Below, piece by piece: positions 1-8,164 of a DNA stretch of 64,000 nt. The stretch comes from an uncultured Lachnospiraceae bacterium. Lineage in GTDB: Bacteria; Bacillota; Clostridia; Lachnospirales; Lachnospiraceae. Position 1 is the first letter of the stretch. Every line of letters starts with the position of its first letter. The stretch covers positions 73,545 to 137,544 of the forward strand of contig CAJTZH010000001.1 in assembly GCA_910584325.1 (NCBI GenBank), given 5' to 3'. The notes under the pieces were generated by a model. That model was not told the origin of the DNA and searched no databases. It saw nothing but the letters and a program-made list of their open reading frames with translations. The position numbers and the translations under genes were made by a program.

Positions 1-240
1 TATCTCTTTAAAAACTTTCCCTTTAAATGTTTTATTATCCCTAAAAGTAAATATTTTGCCTAAAACCATATTAGCCGTCGTTGAAAACACAAAAGCAAGC
101 ACAGTAGCCAACATATAGTCAAAACTTACCACCGTTGCAAATAACCAAAACATAATCCATTCAACTACTGCTGCAATACCACCAACAAAAAAATAGGAAA
201 TAAACTGCTTTAGGTTTTCCCCCGAAAGTAATTTTATCAT
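1..240 (-). CDS. GtrA-like membrane protein, 3' end cut by window edge
   Basis: I translated this by hand from position 240 leftward. It starts with ATG and stays open to the edge, giving 80 residues. After about 12 residues come two hydrophobic stretches (around FISYFFVGG and MLATVLAFVFSTTANMV), followed by an NMVLGKIFTF-type segment. That pattern is typical of the N-terminal half of GtrA proteins, small four-helix proteins thought to flip polyprenyl-phosphate sugars. The start overlaps the stop of the GT2 gene by four bases (ATGA), so the two are translationally coupled. GtrA beside a GtrB-like GT2 enzyme is a common pair for decorating a glycan outside the membrane. The family call is fairly secure; the substrate is unknown. 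Confidence 0.8.
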   Translation of the reverse strand, partial: MIKLLSGENLKQFISYFFVGGIAAVVEWIMFWLFATVVSFDYMLATVLAFVFSTTANMVLGKIFTFRDNKTFKGKVFKEI

Positions 241-923
241 TTTCTATATCTCCAAATACAGTAAATTGCCCTTAATCCATCCTTAAAACCTATTTTCTTT
301 CCTTCTTCATTTGTTCTTGGATAATAAGAAATCGGCACTTCCATAACTCGAACTTTCAATCTGGCAACTTTTGCAGTGATTTCCGGCTCAAATCCAAACC
401 TCTGTTCTTGAATATCCACTGATTGTATTATCTCACGCTTAAATGCCTTATAACATGTCTCCATGTCAGTAAGCCTCAAATGCGTAAAAATATTCGACAA
501 TTTAGTTAAGAATAAATTTGCCATTCTATTTGCAAAATATCCTTTCCTTTTTTGACCTAAAAACCTCGAACCATACACAACATCTGCCTCATTATTAAAT
601 ATTGGATTTACCACCTTTGGATATTCATTAGGGTCATATTCCAAATCAGCATCCTGTATAATGACAACATCACCTGTAGCAGCCTTAAATCCCGTTCTTA
701 ATGCTGCCCCCTTACCACCATTTACATCATGGTAAATTATTTTACTTACTAATGGCTTAACCTGATTTTCAAGAATTTCTCTTGTCCCATCTTTAGACAT
801 ATCATCAACAACAATGATTTCCTTATTTTCAATGGGTGATTCCAAGACCCTCTTCACTAGATTCAAAATATTATCCTTTTCATTATAACATGGTATTACA
901 ATCGATAAAACTTTTGTATTCAT
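237..923 (-). CDS. Family 2 glycosyltransferase, polyprenyl-phosphate sugar synthase type
   Basis: The protein has about 228 residues and the full GT-A core of the dolichyl-phosphate mannose synthase group. It shows a VIPCYNEKDNI start, a VVDDMSKDGT motif, the metal-binding QDADLEYDP and a GSRF segment. There is no C-terminal membrane domain, so it is the soluble form that works at the inner membrane face with a separate flippase. It probably moves a hexose from a nucleotide sugar to polyprenyl phosphate. I start it at the ATG at 923, which has GGAG seven bases upstream, rather than the in-frame GTG at 935. It is coupled to the GtrA gene by an ATGA overlap. Confidence 0.88.
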   Translation of the reverse strand: MNTKVLSIVIPCYNEKDNILNLVKRVLESPIENKEIIVVDDMSKDGTREILENQVKPLVSKIIYHDVNGGKGAALRTGFKAATGDVVIIQDADLEYDPNEYPKVVNPIFNNEADVVYGSRFLGQKRKGYFANRMANLFLTKLSNIFTHLRLTDMETCYKAFKREIIQSVDIQEQRFGFEPEITAKVARLKVRVMEVPISYYPRTNEEGKKIGFKDGLRAIYCIWRYRK

Positions 924-998
924 ATTATTCTCCACATTCTATTTAATATCTTCATTATAATCTATTGACCTATTTTTGCAACCTTTTTCTCGAATTAT

Positions 999-1200
999 TT
1001 ATTTTCTCCCATCCCAGTTTGTATATATGGGAGACCTAATTATTACATACTCTTCATACAGATACTGAATAACATTTCTATTATCCGTATTTTTAAACTC
1101 TGCTATACATAACCCATTTTCAAATCTAAGCCATAAAACTTCTTCCCGTATAGTATTCCGTTCATTAAGAAAAACATAAGTATTCCTGTCTATACCCCCC
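999..1200 (-). other. Displaced 3' coding tail of the GT-C gene
   Basis: Read from the C6 run (1195-1200) with one base dropped, this stretch stays open for about 66 codons and ends in TAA at 1001-999. The hypothetical product continues GGIDRNTYVF and later ...RSPIYTNWDGRK. Its composition is plausible for a protein tail, and it fills a space that is otherwise an unexplained gap between two closely packed genes. No start codon or ribosome site of its own is seen. Confidence 0.65.
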
Positions 1201-2523
1201 GGCCCATGCCATTACATCTCCATCATACAATGCCTGCAATGCAAGAGAGTGTGTCGAATTAGGCACTATAGCAAAATTACACCCGTTCTCAATCATGGCA
1301 TTATACTCCTGCTGCACAAGACTCTTTATTTCCTGAACAGAAATAATAACGTTCAAATTAGATGTTTTAAACTCGCTCTCTCGTCTCTTATAGTCAACAT
1401 ATTTTATAAATGCTGACATAAATACAGCTATTATTGCAAGTATAGAAACAATCTTTCTTACTTGCCTATTTGTTAAATACATTTCCATCTTCTTTTCAAT
1501 TGATTCAAGTTTCGAGAGATATAGAGCCAATGCAATATTATACGGCACAAACAAAAACATTCTTGTAGCTGACCATAAAACACAATCATGCTCACCGACT
1601 TTTGAAAATCCCAACGTTAAAAACAATCCTCCTATTGTTGAAATAACAGTAAGAGCAGAACCAACATTATCTGTTATAATCAAAAATACAATCAAGGCAA
1701 TACATAAAACCAAGAACACCCATGCATTTTCAAACAATATCAAATTAGAAAAATATGTGGTAAACTCATGTATCCTGTTGATAAACAAATCAAAATCAAA
1801 GGAAAGTTCCGGCTTTCCCCATACTAAGAATTCCGGCCTTATTTCATAGAAAAGCATACATAATTTATTAACGCCGATCCCTGCCACTATTCCGATTAAT
1901 GCCCATAAATGCTGCAAAAGATTTTTCCTATTCCACAAAATACAAATCAGCACGGGTAATATAATACATATAGCTGTTTCAGACATCACGACACCAATGA
2001 TTGAAAGAAATCCACCTAATATTTGTCTTCGCTTTTTATTACTTTTAATACACATTAATAATCCAGCCACTGTAAAACAGTATCCCGGCATAAATGTTCT
2101 TGGTATAGATGTCAAAACGTCCATGTCTACAGAATAGAGCAAAAGAACCAAAAGTATCATCCAACCTTGAAAATACTTCTTTTCCGTAAAACAATACCTC
2201 ATTATCACTGCAAAGGGAGTAATACCAATAATAAATGAGGAAATTGGCAATGCTATGTTTAATGGGACCTTGCAAATATATATAGGAACTGCCACCAGTG
2301 ATTCCAACATTGAACCATAATTCTGTCCCAGCCACATAGGCTCTCTAATCTGTCCATGGGAAAACAAAACAGTTCCAAGCCACATGACAATTTGATCTTC
2401 ATCGGTATAAATAAAATTATATATGCATAAAAAGAAAATACGTCCACCCAAGTATAGACTACATCCTAGCAATAACAATAATTTTATTTTGCTCATTTTC
2501 TTAATTGATTCAATTCCTCCCAT
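1165..2523 (-). CDS. GT-C fold membrane glycosyltransferase, apparently frameshifted near its 3' end
   Basis: A polytopic membrane protein with many hydrophobic segments. Near the N-terminus an extracytoplasmic loop carries an acidic motif, YTDEDQ, followed by WLGQNYGS. This is the layout of GT39/PMT-like GT-C enzymes that take sugars from a polyprenyl-phosphate donor, which fits the GT2/GtrA genes just downstream. I choose the ATG at 2523, with AGGAG ten bases upstream, over a GTG at 2553. The reading frame stops at 1165, just after a run of six C (1195-1200). Removing one base from that run opens about 60 more codons to a stop at 999. The gene is therefore either inactivated, phase-variable, or carries a sequencing error. 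The acceptor is unknown. Confidence 0.75.
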   Translation of the reverse strand: MGGIESIKKMSKIKLLLLLGCSLYLGGRIFFLCIYNFIYTDEDQIVMWLGTVLFSHGQIREPMWLGQNYGSMLESLVAVPIYICKVPLNIALPISSFIIGITPFAVIMRYCFTEKKYFQGWMILLVLLLYSVDMDVLTSIPRTFMPGYCFTVAGLLMCIKSNKKRRQILGGFLSIIGVVMSETAICIILPVLICILWNRKNLLQHLWALIGIVAGIGVNKLCMLFYEIRPEFLVWGKPELSFDFDLFINRIHEFTTYFSNLILFENAWVFLVLCIALIVFLIITDNVGSALTVISTIGGLFLTLGFSKVGEHDCVLWSATRMFLFVPYNIALALYLSKLESIEKKMEMYLTNRQVRKIVSILAIIAVFMSAFIKYVDYKRRESEFKTSNLNVIISVQEIKSLVQQEYNAMIENGCNFAIVPNSTHSLALQALYDGDVMAWAGGYRQEYLCFS

Positions 2524-2565
2524 TTTCAAATTTCTCCTATTCTTTTGTTGCACAACTAAAATTTT

Positions 2566-2803
2566 TTATTTACTAACACCATTCAAGTATTGTCGAAAGT
2601 CACTATCCCACAATGTCTTAAATGACAAATCATGGTTTACAAAAACTGCCGGCAAATACGAAAAATATGTTGCTCCGTCTGCATCTATATATGCTTTTTT
2701 AATGCCACCACAAAATAGAAGACTCATCATTCCTGATCATATAAAAATGACTATAATTCCTACACCTAATTTTTTCGTTCCCTTGTCTTCCTTGATTTCT
2801 ACC
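2566..2803 (-). pseudogene. Remnant of the N-terminal part of a membrane glycosyltransferase
   Basis: Between two GT-C genes one frame codes for about 78 residues with a single internal TGA (2739-2737). After a short hydrophobic segment it contains ADGATYFSYLPAVFV, then a histidine-aspartate pair (NHDLSF) and SDFRQYL. That resembles the first extracytoplasmic loop of GT-C membrane glycosyltransferases, but the frame ends at TAA (2568-2566) where a complete gene would go on for over 400 codons. A 54-residue open frame from ATG 2730 could still be translated, but I see no good ribosome site for it. I read it as a truncated gene left by recombination. Confidence 0.55.
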
Positions 2804-2805
2804 TG

Positions 2806-4443
2806 TTAATTCCATTTAATCCACTCATTTTCTGCCATGTTATACGCATAAACATTTGTTAATTCATAGTGTGAAATCCATACATTAATTTCATTAAAAT
2901 ATACATCTTTATCAAAGACATTATAAATGCCTCCCCAACCAGATGGAAAATTTCCAGAATATCCATTTATGCATTTCAAATCAAACTTTTCCGCTATGCT
3001 CCATGATAGTGTCTGAACATTGGTACTATTTGTCTCACTGCCTTCATATATAATAAACATTACTTCACAATCTTCCGGAGGCTCTTTTATTCCTGCCTCA
3101 AAATTCAACGATTCTTCTGCGCTCCAATAGGTTCCCACACCATTTTTATCATAATTGGAAATAATCACTAATAAAATTAGCAGCAAATACCATAACGTTC
3201 TCATTTTTTTCTCTTTTAAAAAAATTTCTGAGACATATGAAAGCACAAGACTCACCGGAAAAATCATAAAAAAGAAAACTCTTCCCAATGCTCTCATAGC
3301 GGTAGCTCCCGGTAATATTTTACAAAAAATCTCCCAAATCATATGACCATTAACTTGGATAAAAAGTAAATACAATATAATTGTACTAATAGAAATTGTT
3401 TTATAAAAATTATTGTAATAATCCTTTTTATTATCTTTTATCAATTTTAACAATCCAACTAAAAACAGAATAACAACAACAATGGGAAATCCCAAAATTA
3501 ATTCATTATTATTATTTTTAAATATACTAATATTTTTCATCAAAGAACCCATTATTAAATTGCTCTTCGAAACAGAAAAAATATCATAAAAATGAGGAGT
3601 CCATTGTAACACATTATCTAAATCGTATCCCCCTGTTGCTTTTAATGTTGGTAAATATATTTTTAAGAAAGGAATACTAAATAAAATTATCACTAATATA
3701 TAGCTAACAATTTCTATTCTGTTTTTACATAAATATGTTCTAAGCTGTAATGTCAAACTTCTTTTTTCTTTATATAAACAAAAATATGTTATAAAGTTTA
3801 TTATAAAAAATAGTACAAGGAAATACGTCAGATAAAAACTTGAATATAACAACAGTAAAATATTTAAAATTGCCAAGTAACCGCTAAATATTCTTTTTTT
3901 CTTATTTTCATTAAACATATTTTCAAAATAAGACAATAAAAAAATTAATATAACCGGCAAAAGACCAATAAAACCAAATTGAACATGTCCTAAAATTGAT
4001 ATATACGATGCAGCACAAGAAAAACTAATCGCTCCTATTGCTGTTGCTCCTAAACTCAGTTTCAATTTTCTTTTCAACAAATAAATTATTGAAATTGTTC
4101 CAATCATATGAAAGAAGACAATAGACAGATTAAATGAACTGTACATATTAATTCCGATAGTTCTCAATACAGAAAATGGAACCGCATATCCTAACAGCAT
4201 GTCAGAATATGAAATTGTACCTGCTATTGGATAAAAAGCTTTCAAATCGGCAAACGCTTCATTTCCCTTAAAAACCTCAAAATAATGTTCTAATATTAAA
4301 CAGCAAAATCTTGCGTCACCCTTATCTCCATATAGTGCTTCCAATATTGTTCCATTCAAAACTTGTTCTTTAAAAAACAAAAATTCTATTCCCAAAAATA
4401 AAATAACCAGAAAAATTATATTTTTTATTGCCGCCTTTTTCAT
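2806..4443 (-). CDS. Large polytopic membrane protein, probable GT-C glycosyltransferase
   Basis: A 545-residue protein, almost entirely hydrophobic, with about 11-12 predicted membrane segments. The first helix is followed by a loop containing YGDKGDARF, and later by EHYFEVFKG and ADLKAFYPI. Such an acidic first loop followed by alternating helices is the GT-C pattern, and the overall look is close to the YfhO group. The C-terminus is a soluble part of roughly 110 residues. A role in adding a polyprenyl-linked sugar to the exported polymer is inferred from the fold and neighbours. It has an AGAGGA ribosome site. Very AT-rich, like the rest of this end of the operon. Confidence 0.7.
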   Translation of the reverse strand: MKKAAIKNIIFLVILFLGIEFLFFKEQVLNGTILEALYGDKGDARFCCLILEHYFEVFKGNEAFADLKAFYPIAGTISYSDMLLGYAVPFSVLRTIGINMYSSFNLSIVFFHMIGTISIIYLLKRKLKLSLGATAIGAISFSCAASYISILGHVQFGFIGLLPVILIFLLSYFENMFNENKKKRIFSGYLAILNILLLLYSSFYLTYFLVLFFIINFITYFCLYKEKRSLTLQLRTYLCKNRIEIVSYILVIILFSIPFLKIYLPTLKATGGYDLDNVLQWTPHFYDIFSVSKSNLIMGSLMKNISIFKNNNNELILGFPIVVVILFLVGLLKLIKDNKKDYYNNFYKTISISTIILYLLFIQVNGHMIWEIFCKILPGATAMRALGRVFFFMIFPVSLVLSYVSEIFLKEKKMRTLWYLLLILLVIISNYDKNGVGTYWSAEESLNFEAGIKEPPEDCEVMFIIYEGSETNSTNVQTLSWSIAEKFDLKCINGYSGNFPSGWGGIYNVFDKDVYFNEINVWISHYELTNVYAYNMAENEWIKWN

Positions 4444-4471
4444 TTATATAGTCCTCTATTTCATTATGGTT

Positions 4472-5515
4472 TTAATAAATTTGCAGAGACTTTAATTGCA
4501 TAAAGAGTTTTCTTTTATCTTCACTCTCTCCATTCGATTTCGGAGAGCTTGCACATGCCATATCGAATATTATTTCATTGTATCCTTCTTGTAGGAAAAA
4601 AGAAAAATTTATTTTCTCCTGTATTGAGCCAACATATACGATTTTTTTATTTGCTCTAATTATAAAAAAATCCTGCTCATTATTGCGAATATACCCCCCC
4701 AAACAGTTCAATACAGCTGAAACAGTATTTTTTATATCCGACCAAAACTGAATTTTTAATATCCTACCATCGCTCCAAGAAAAGGCTCCCTCATTATGAG
4801 ATAATCCGGAAGTAACAAATAATTCAGCATTTCGCAACTCTGTAGAAAAATATATCCTTTTATCAACAGGAAGTTTATTTAGTCTTTTTCCGTATGAGAT
4901 TCCTCCCAGAATATAATCATAATACTCCTCATATCCCTGCCATTTGCCATTTATATTGTCATTCTCATCGAACATCTCAATACAGCAAATTCTGTCCAAC
5001 CCATTAAAAATCTGCTTAATTCCCCTATCTTTTATGTGATTGATAACTAAAACATTTACATTTGACGGATATTTCTTAATCGCCTCGTTTAACCGCTCCT
5101 GCTCTTTCAGTGTTGCATTTGTTCTGATAAATAAAACAGACTTGTCCTTATCATTCAAGATATGAAGCAATCTGCAAACCCTTCTCTGCAGAATTTCCTT
5201 TACCCTTGGAAATTCTTCTTCAATAGACAGTCCCACCTGAAAAATATGTTGATAAATATAATTCGTCCTCTTATCAACTACTCTCGAACACTCATCACAT
5301 ATACCATCTAAAACCAAATCCTCTAATCTGAAAAAATTCGTAAAACCATTTTCAAAATCAGTAATAATACTATCCATATTTTCGCTAACAAGCCAATCAT
5401 ATGGAAAAGAACTTTCACGCAATCCTTTTCTCTTCAATTGTGTAGCAACCTGGCATGAATGTCCGAGACTAATAATCTCATCAAAAACAATATTATTTAA
5501 TTCGTCAAGCAGCAT
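4472..5515 (-). CDS. DUF1796 family protein, putative papain-like cysteine peptidase
   Basis: The first 60 residues carry the DUF1796 hallmark: SLGHSCQVA with a conserved cysteine, then LRESSFPYDWLV. The family is annotated as putative papain-like cysteine peptidases, but no substrate is established as far as I know. The middle holds an INHIKD histidine and several acidic residues that could complete an active site. About 100 extra residues at the C-terminus look beta-rich. There is no signal peptide, so it is likely cytoplasmic. DUF1796 genes often sit in glycan loci and this one follows that pattern. It contains a seven-base C run (4694-4700), here in frame. GAGGTGA precedes the ATG. Confidence 0.75.
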   Translation of the reverse strand: MLLDELNNIVFDEIISLGHSCQVATQLKRKGLRESSFPYDWLVSENMDSIITDFENGFTNFFRLEDLVLDGICDECSRVVDKRTNYIYQHIFQVGLSIEEEFPRVKEILQRRVCRLLHILNDKDKSVLFIRTNATLKEQERLNEAIKKYPSNVNVLVINHIKDRGIKQIFNGLDRICCIEMFDENDNINGKWQGYEEYYDYILGGISYGKRLNKLPVDKRIYFSTELRNAELFVTSGLSHNEGAFSWSDGRILKIQFWSDIKNTVSAVLNCLGGYIRNNEQDFFIIRANKKIVYVGSIQEKINFSFFLQEGYNEIIFDMACASSPKSNGESEDKRKLFMQLKSLQIY

Positions 5516-5548
5516 ATTATCACCTCAAAAAGTAAGCTATATCTAACC

Positions 5549-6121
5549 TTATGTAAAAATTTTTTTCTCAATATATTCACACATCAAATGTACGGAAAAC
5601 GTATGCACTTCTTGAATCCTTGGCGTATCATCGGATGGAACAACAAGCGCATAATCACACATATCCTTTATTTTCCCTCCGCCTTTACCTAAAAATCCGA
5701 CCACCTTAATTTTTTTTTCCTTTGCCGCCTCAATTGCTTTAATAATATTTTCCGAATTACCGCTAGTAGAAATTGCCACAAAAACATCTCCAGCCTGTCC
5801 AATCCCTTCAATTTGTCTTGCAAATACCATATCATACCCATAATCATTACCTATGCAAGTCATAACTGACGGATCTACACACAAAGACAGAGCAGGAATA
5901 CTCTTTCTTTCCATCATAAATCTACCTACAATTTCTCCCGCAAAATGCTGTGCATCAGCCGCACTCCCACCATTTCCAGCAAGTAATATTTTATTACCAT
6001 TTTTAATACAGTCAACGATACACTCTGTTGCTTCTTCTACCTGCTTCATATAAACGGACTCTTTTAGCTGATTCAATAATTGAATCTTAACATTAATTAA
6101 TTCGTTAATTCTATTCTGCAT
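5549..6121 (-). CDS. gmhA: Phosphoheptose (sedoheptulose 7-phosphate) isomerase
   Basis: At 190 residues it is full length for GmhA. It shows a SIS sugar-isomerase domain with GNGGSAADAQHFAGE around residues 50-63, STSGNS at 118-123 for phosphate binding, and TPRIQEVHT at 166-174 near the C-terminus with the active-site histidine region. GmhA converts sedoheptulose 7-phosphate to D-glycero-D-manno-heptose 7-phosphate, the first step to nucleotide-activated heptose. The kinase, phosphatase and nucleotidyltransferase that must follow are not in the window. Its start overlaps the end of the adjacent heptosyltransferase gene by 11 bases, so the two are probably co-translated and serve the same sugar. 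Confidence 0.92.
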   Translation of the reverse strand: MQNRINELINVKIQLLNQLKESVYMKQVEEATECIVDCIKNGNKILLAGNGGSAADAQHFAGEIVGRFMMERKSIPALSLCVDPSVMTCIGNDYGYDMVFARQIEGIGQAGDVFVAISTSGNSENIIKAIEAAKEKKIKVVGFLGKGGGKIKDMCDYALVVPSDDTPRIQEVHTFSVHLMCEYIEKKIFT

Positions 6122-7199
6122 ACATCCTCCTAAAATCGCCTTCTAAAACCTCTATAGCTGTCTTAAATACTTCTTTTTCATCAATTAATTTCATACACTT
6201 ATTATTCAAACACTTTGGCTCCTCACCCGGTTGGAACTGTGGGCATGGACTACAGGCGAATTCCTTACGAATAATAATATTATCTTCCCCCACCGGATAA
6301 AACCATTCCGGACTCGGTCCAAACATTGCTATTATAGGCACTCCTGCTGTAGAAGCAACGTGCATTGGTCCGCCATCATTACACACTACCAGTCGTGCTT
6401 TTAAACAAAGTGCCGAAAGCTGCTGTAATGTCGTTTTACCACCTGCATCTATAACCTTCTCGCCGCAATATTCTTTTATATTGGCAATAACATCTTTTTC
6501 CGCATTTCCGCCAACCAAAACAATCTTATAAGTCGGATTATACATACTTAAATCTTCGCATAACCTCGTGTAATTTTCCCACGGCCACCAATTCAGGAAC
6601 CAACCACCCCCAGGACATATAACAACTACCTTATCAAAACAGGTAACATTATTGTCCTGTAAAAACCTGTCTGCCCACTCTAAGTCCGCCTCATCAGGAA
6701 ACAATTCCGTTTTTATTCTAAATGGCCGTACAACATCTATTAATTCTAAAAACGCAAAGTTCTTATCTGCTGCATGAACGGTTCCCGGATTTGGAATTGA
6801 ATAATCCAAAAGCTCCGGATATGGAGAATCAGAAGAAAACGCAATATTAAATTTCGCCCCTGTCATTTTCTGAATAATCACATTTTCATGGTCTTCCCTA
6901 AGACTGATAGAGACATCAAACTGCTGCCTCCTCACCTCCAGCAGCGTATTAAAATCAACCAATTTCGTAAATATGGTATTATCCTTACTGCGGTCAAACA
7001 TATCCGGATTATAAACAAAAACTTCATCCACATAAGGATTTTTTAAGAGAACCAATTTGCCCTTTGAACTACACAATACCCCCAGCCGGCAGTTCGGATA
7101 CTTTTCTTTCACAGCCTGAAATACCGGTGTAGCCAATATCATATCTCCAATATGGTCCAATTTTACAAATAATATAGAGTTGATTTCAAAATCTTTCAT
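6111..7199 (-). CDS. Family 9 glycosyltransferase, heptosyltransferase-like
   Basis: A 362-residue GT-B enzyme of the WaaC/WaaF/WaaQ group. The N-terminal domain begins LFVKLDHIGDMILATP, the usual family start. The C-terminal domain has VVICPGGGWFLNWWP, then LVGGNAEKD, and a nucleotide-binding end with NDGGPMHVAS and MFGPSPEW. In Gram-negatives these enzymes move heptose from an ADP- or GDP-activated donor. Here it lies directly before gmhA, which strongly suggests a heptose-containing surface glycan in this Gram-positive. A cysteine cluster near the C-terminus (CSPCPQF with CLNNKC) is common in this family. Confidence 0.88.
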   Translation of the reverse strand: MKDFEINSILFVKLDHIGDMILATPVFQAVKEKYPNCRLGVLCSSKGKLVLLKNPYVDEVFVYNPDMFDRSKDNTIFTKLVDFNTLLEVRRQQFDVSISLREDHENVIIQKMTGAKFNIAFSSDSPYPELLDYSIPNPGTVHAADKNFAFLELIDVVRPFRIKTELFPDEADLEWADRFLQDNNVTCFDKVVVICPGGGWFLNWWPWENYTRLCEDLSMYNPTYKIVLVGGNAEKDVIANIKEYCGEKVIDAGGKTTLQQLSALCLKARLVVCNDGGPMHVASTAGVPIIAMFGPSPEWFYPVGEDNIIIRKEFACSPCPQFQPGEEPKCLNNKCMKLIDEKEVFKTAIEVLEGDFRRMYAE

Positions 7200-8146
7200 A
7201 ACAACATTCCAATCTGCTCTGCAACATATTCTATTGAATTATCATCTATGCATACTGCATTATTATCTTTATCGTAGTAACTTTTAATATCTAATACCTT
7301 TATATCATCATTTTCGGATACTATATCAAAATAGACATCGTTTACCGCTAGCTCTTTTATTTGTGCCTTTACCATATGATAGATTGGAGAGGAAACGTTC
7401 GCAGCGGCAGTAAAATATAATTTCACCCTGGGATTAATATATAATTTCACATACTTATAAATCATTAACAGTTCCACAAATTTATTCTTAAAATCCATTC
7501 TGTCGCTACATCTCAAAATAAACTCCCTGTCATCGTCCATAACATTTCGTGTAATGTACAATACTTTCTCCTCAGGGCTTATATTATTATCGCAAATCTG
7601 AAGAAATGATTTGATTTTACGTTTTCTTTCAAGAACACGTTTTTTTATATCTTCCGATTCCAATTTTATCAATGCAGCTTCGTCGCACCCCGATGCATTA
7701 TATATCATTTTTAAAATCTGCATGGAATTGTTATTCTTATCAATATACTCAAGAATCGCCAGTAACTCTTTCTCATCTGAATAAATTAGACCCATCCCGT
7801 TTATTTTACACATTTCAGCAAGTACTTTACATCTTTCATTTACCAGACAGATTATCCCTTTATGCAAATATTCAATAAGTACATTGTTATTCAACTGTCT
7901 CTCATCATCAACAATAATAACTCTTGAACGGTGAATATATGAATTATCGCAGTTTGCAAAACCTATATTGATTATATCACTACAATCCAAATAATCAATT
8001 ACTGGAAGTCCTGAAACCACTAACTTTAATTTCTTTGTGTTCCGATTATTAAAATTTCTTACAACAGTAATAATCTTTTTTAAAGATTCTTCATTATATG
8101 AATTACATACATACGCTACATATTTTTTTGCTATACCATTCGTCAT
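7196..8146 (-). CDS. Unrecognised protein of the glycan operon
   Basis: A 316-residue soluble protein that I cannot place in a family. It starts KKYVAYVCNSYNEES, and alternating beta-strand-like and helical stretches run through the first 150 residues (for example LKLVVSGLPVIDYL, SRVIIVDDER and KGIICLVNE). That looks like a Rossmann-type or GT-B N-terminal half. A glycine-rich donor-binding motif is not visible, so it may be a degenerate glycosyltransferase or a partner protein. It overlaps the GT9 gene by four bases and follows a GT4 gene, so co-expression is clear even though the function is not. Confidence 0.6.
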   Translation of the reverse strand: MTNGIAKKYVAYVCNSYNEESLKKIITVVRNFNNRNTKKLKLVVSGLPVIDYLDCSDIINIGFANCDNSYIHRSRVIIVDDERQLNNNVLIEYLHKGIICLVNERCKVLAEMCKINGMGLIYSDEKELLAILEYIDKNNNSMQILKMIYNASGCDEAALIKLESEDIKKRVLERKRKIKSFLQICDNNISPEEKVLYITRNVMDDDREFILRCSDRMDFKNKFVELLMIYKYVKLYINPRVKLYFTAAANVSSPIYHMVKAQIKELAVNDVYFDIVSENDDIKVLDIKSYYDKDNNAVCIDDNSIEYVAEQIGMLL

Positions 8147-8164
8147 ATACGTTCCCCATGATTT

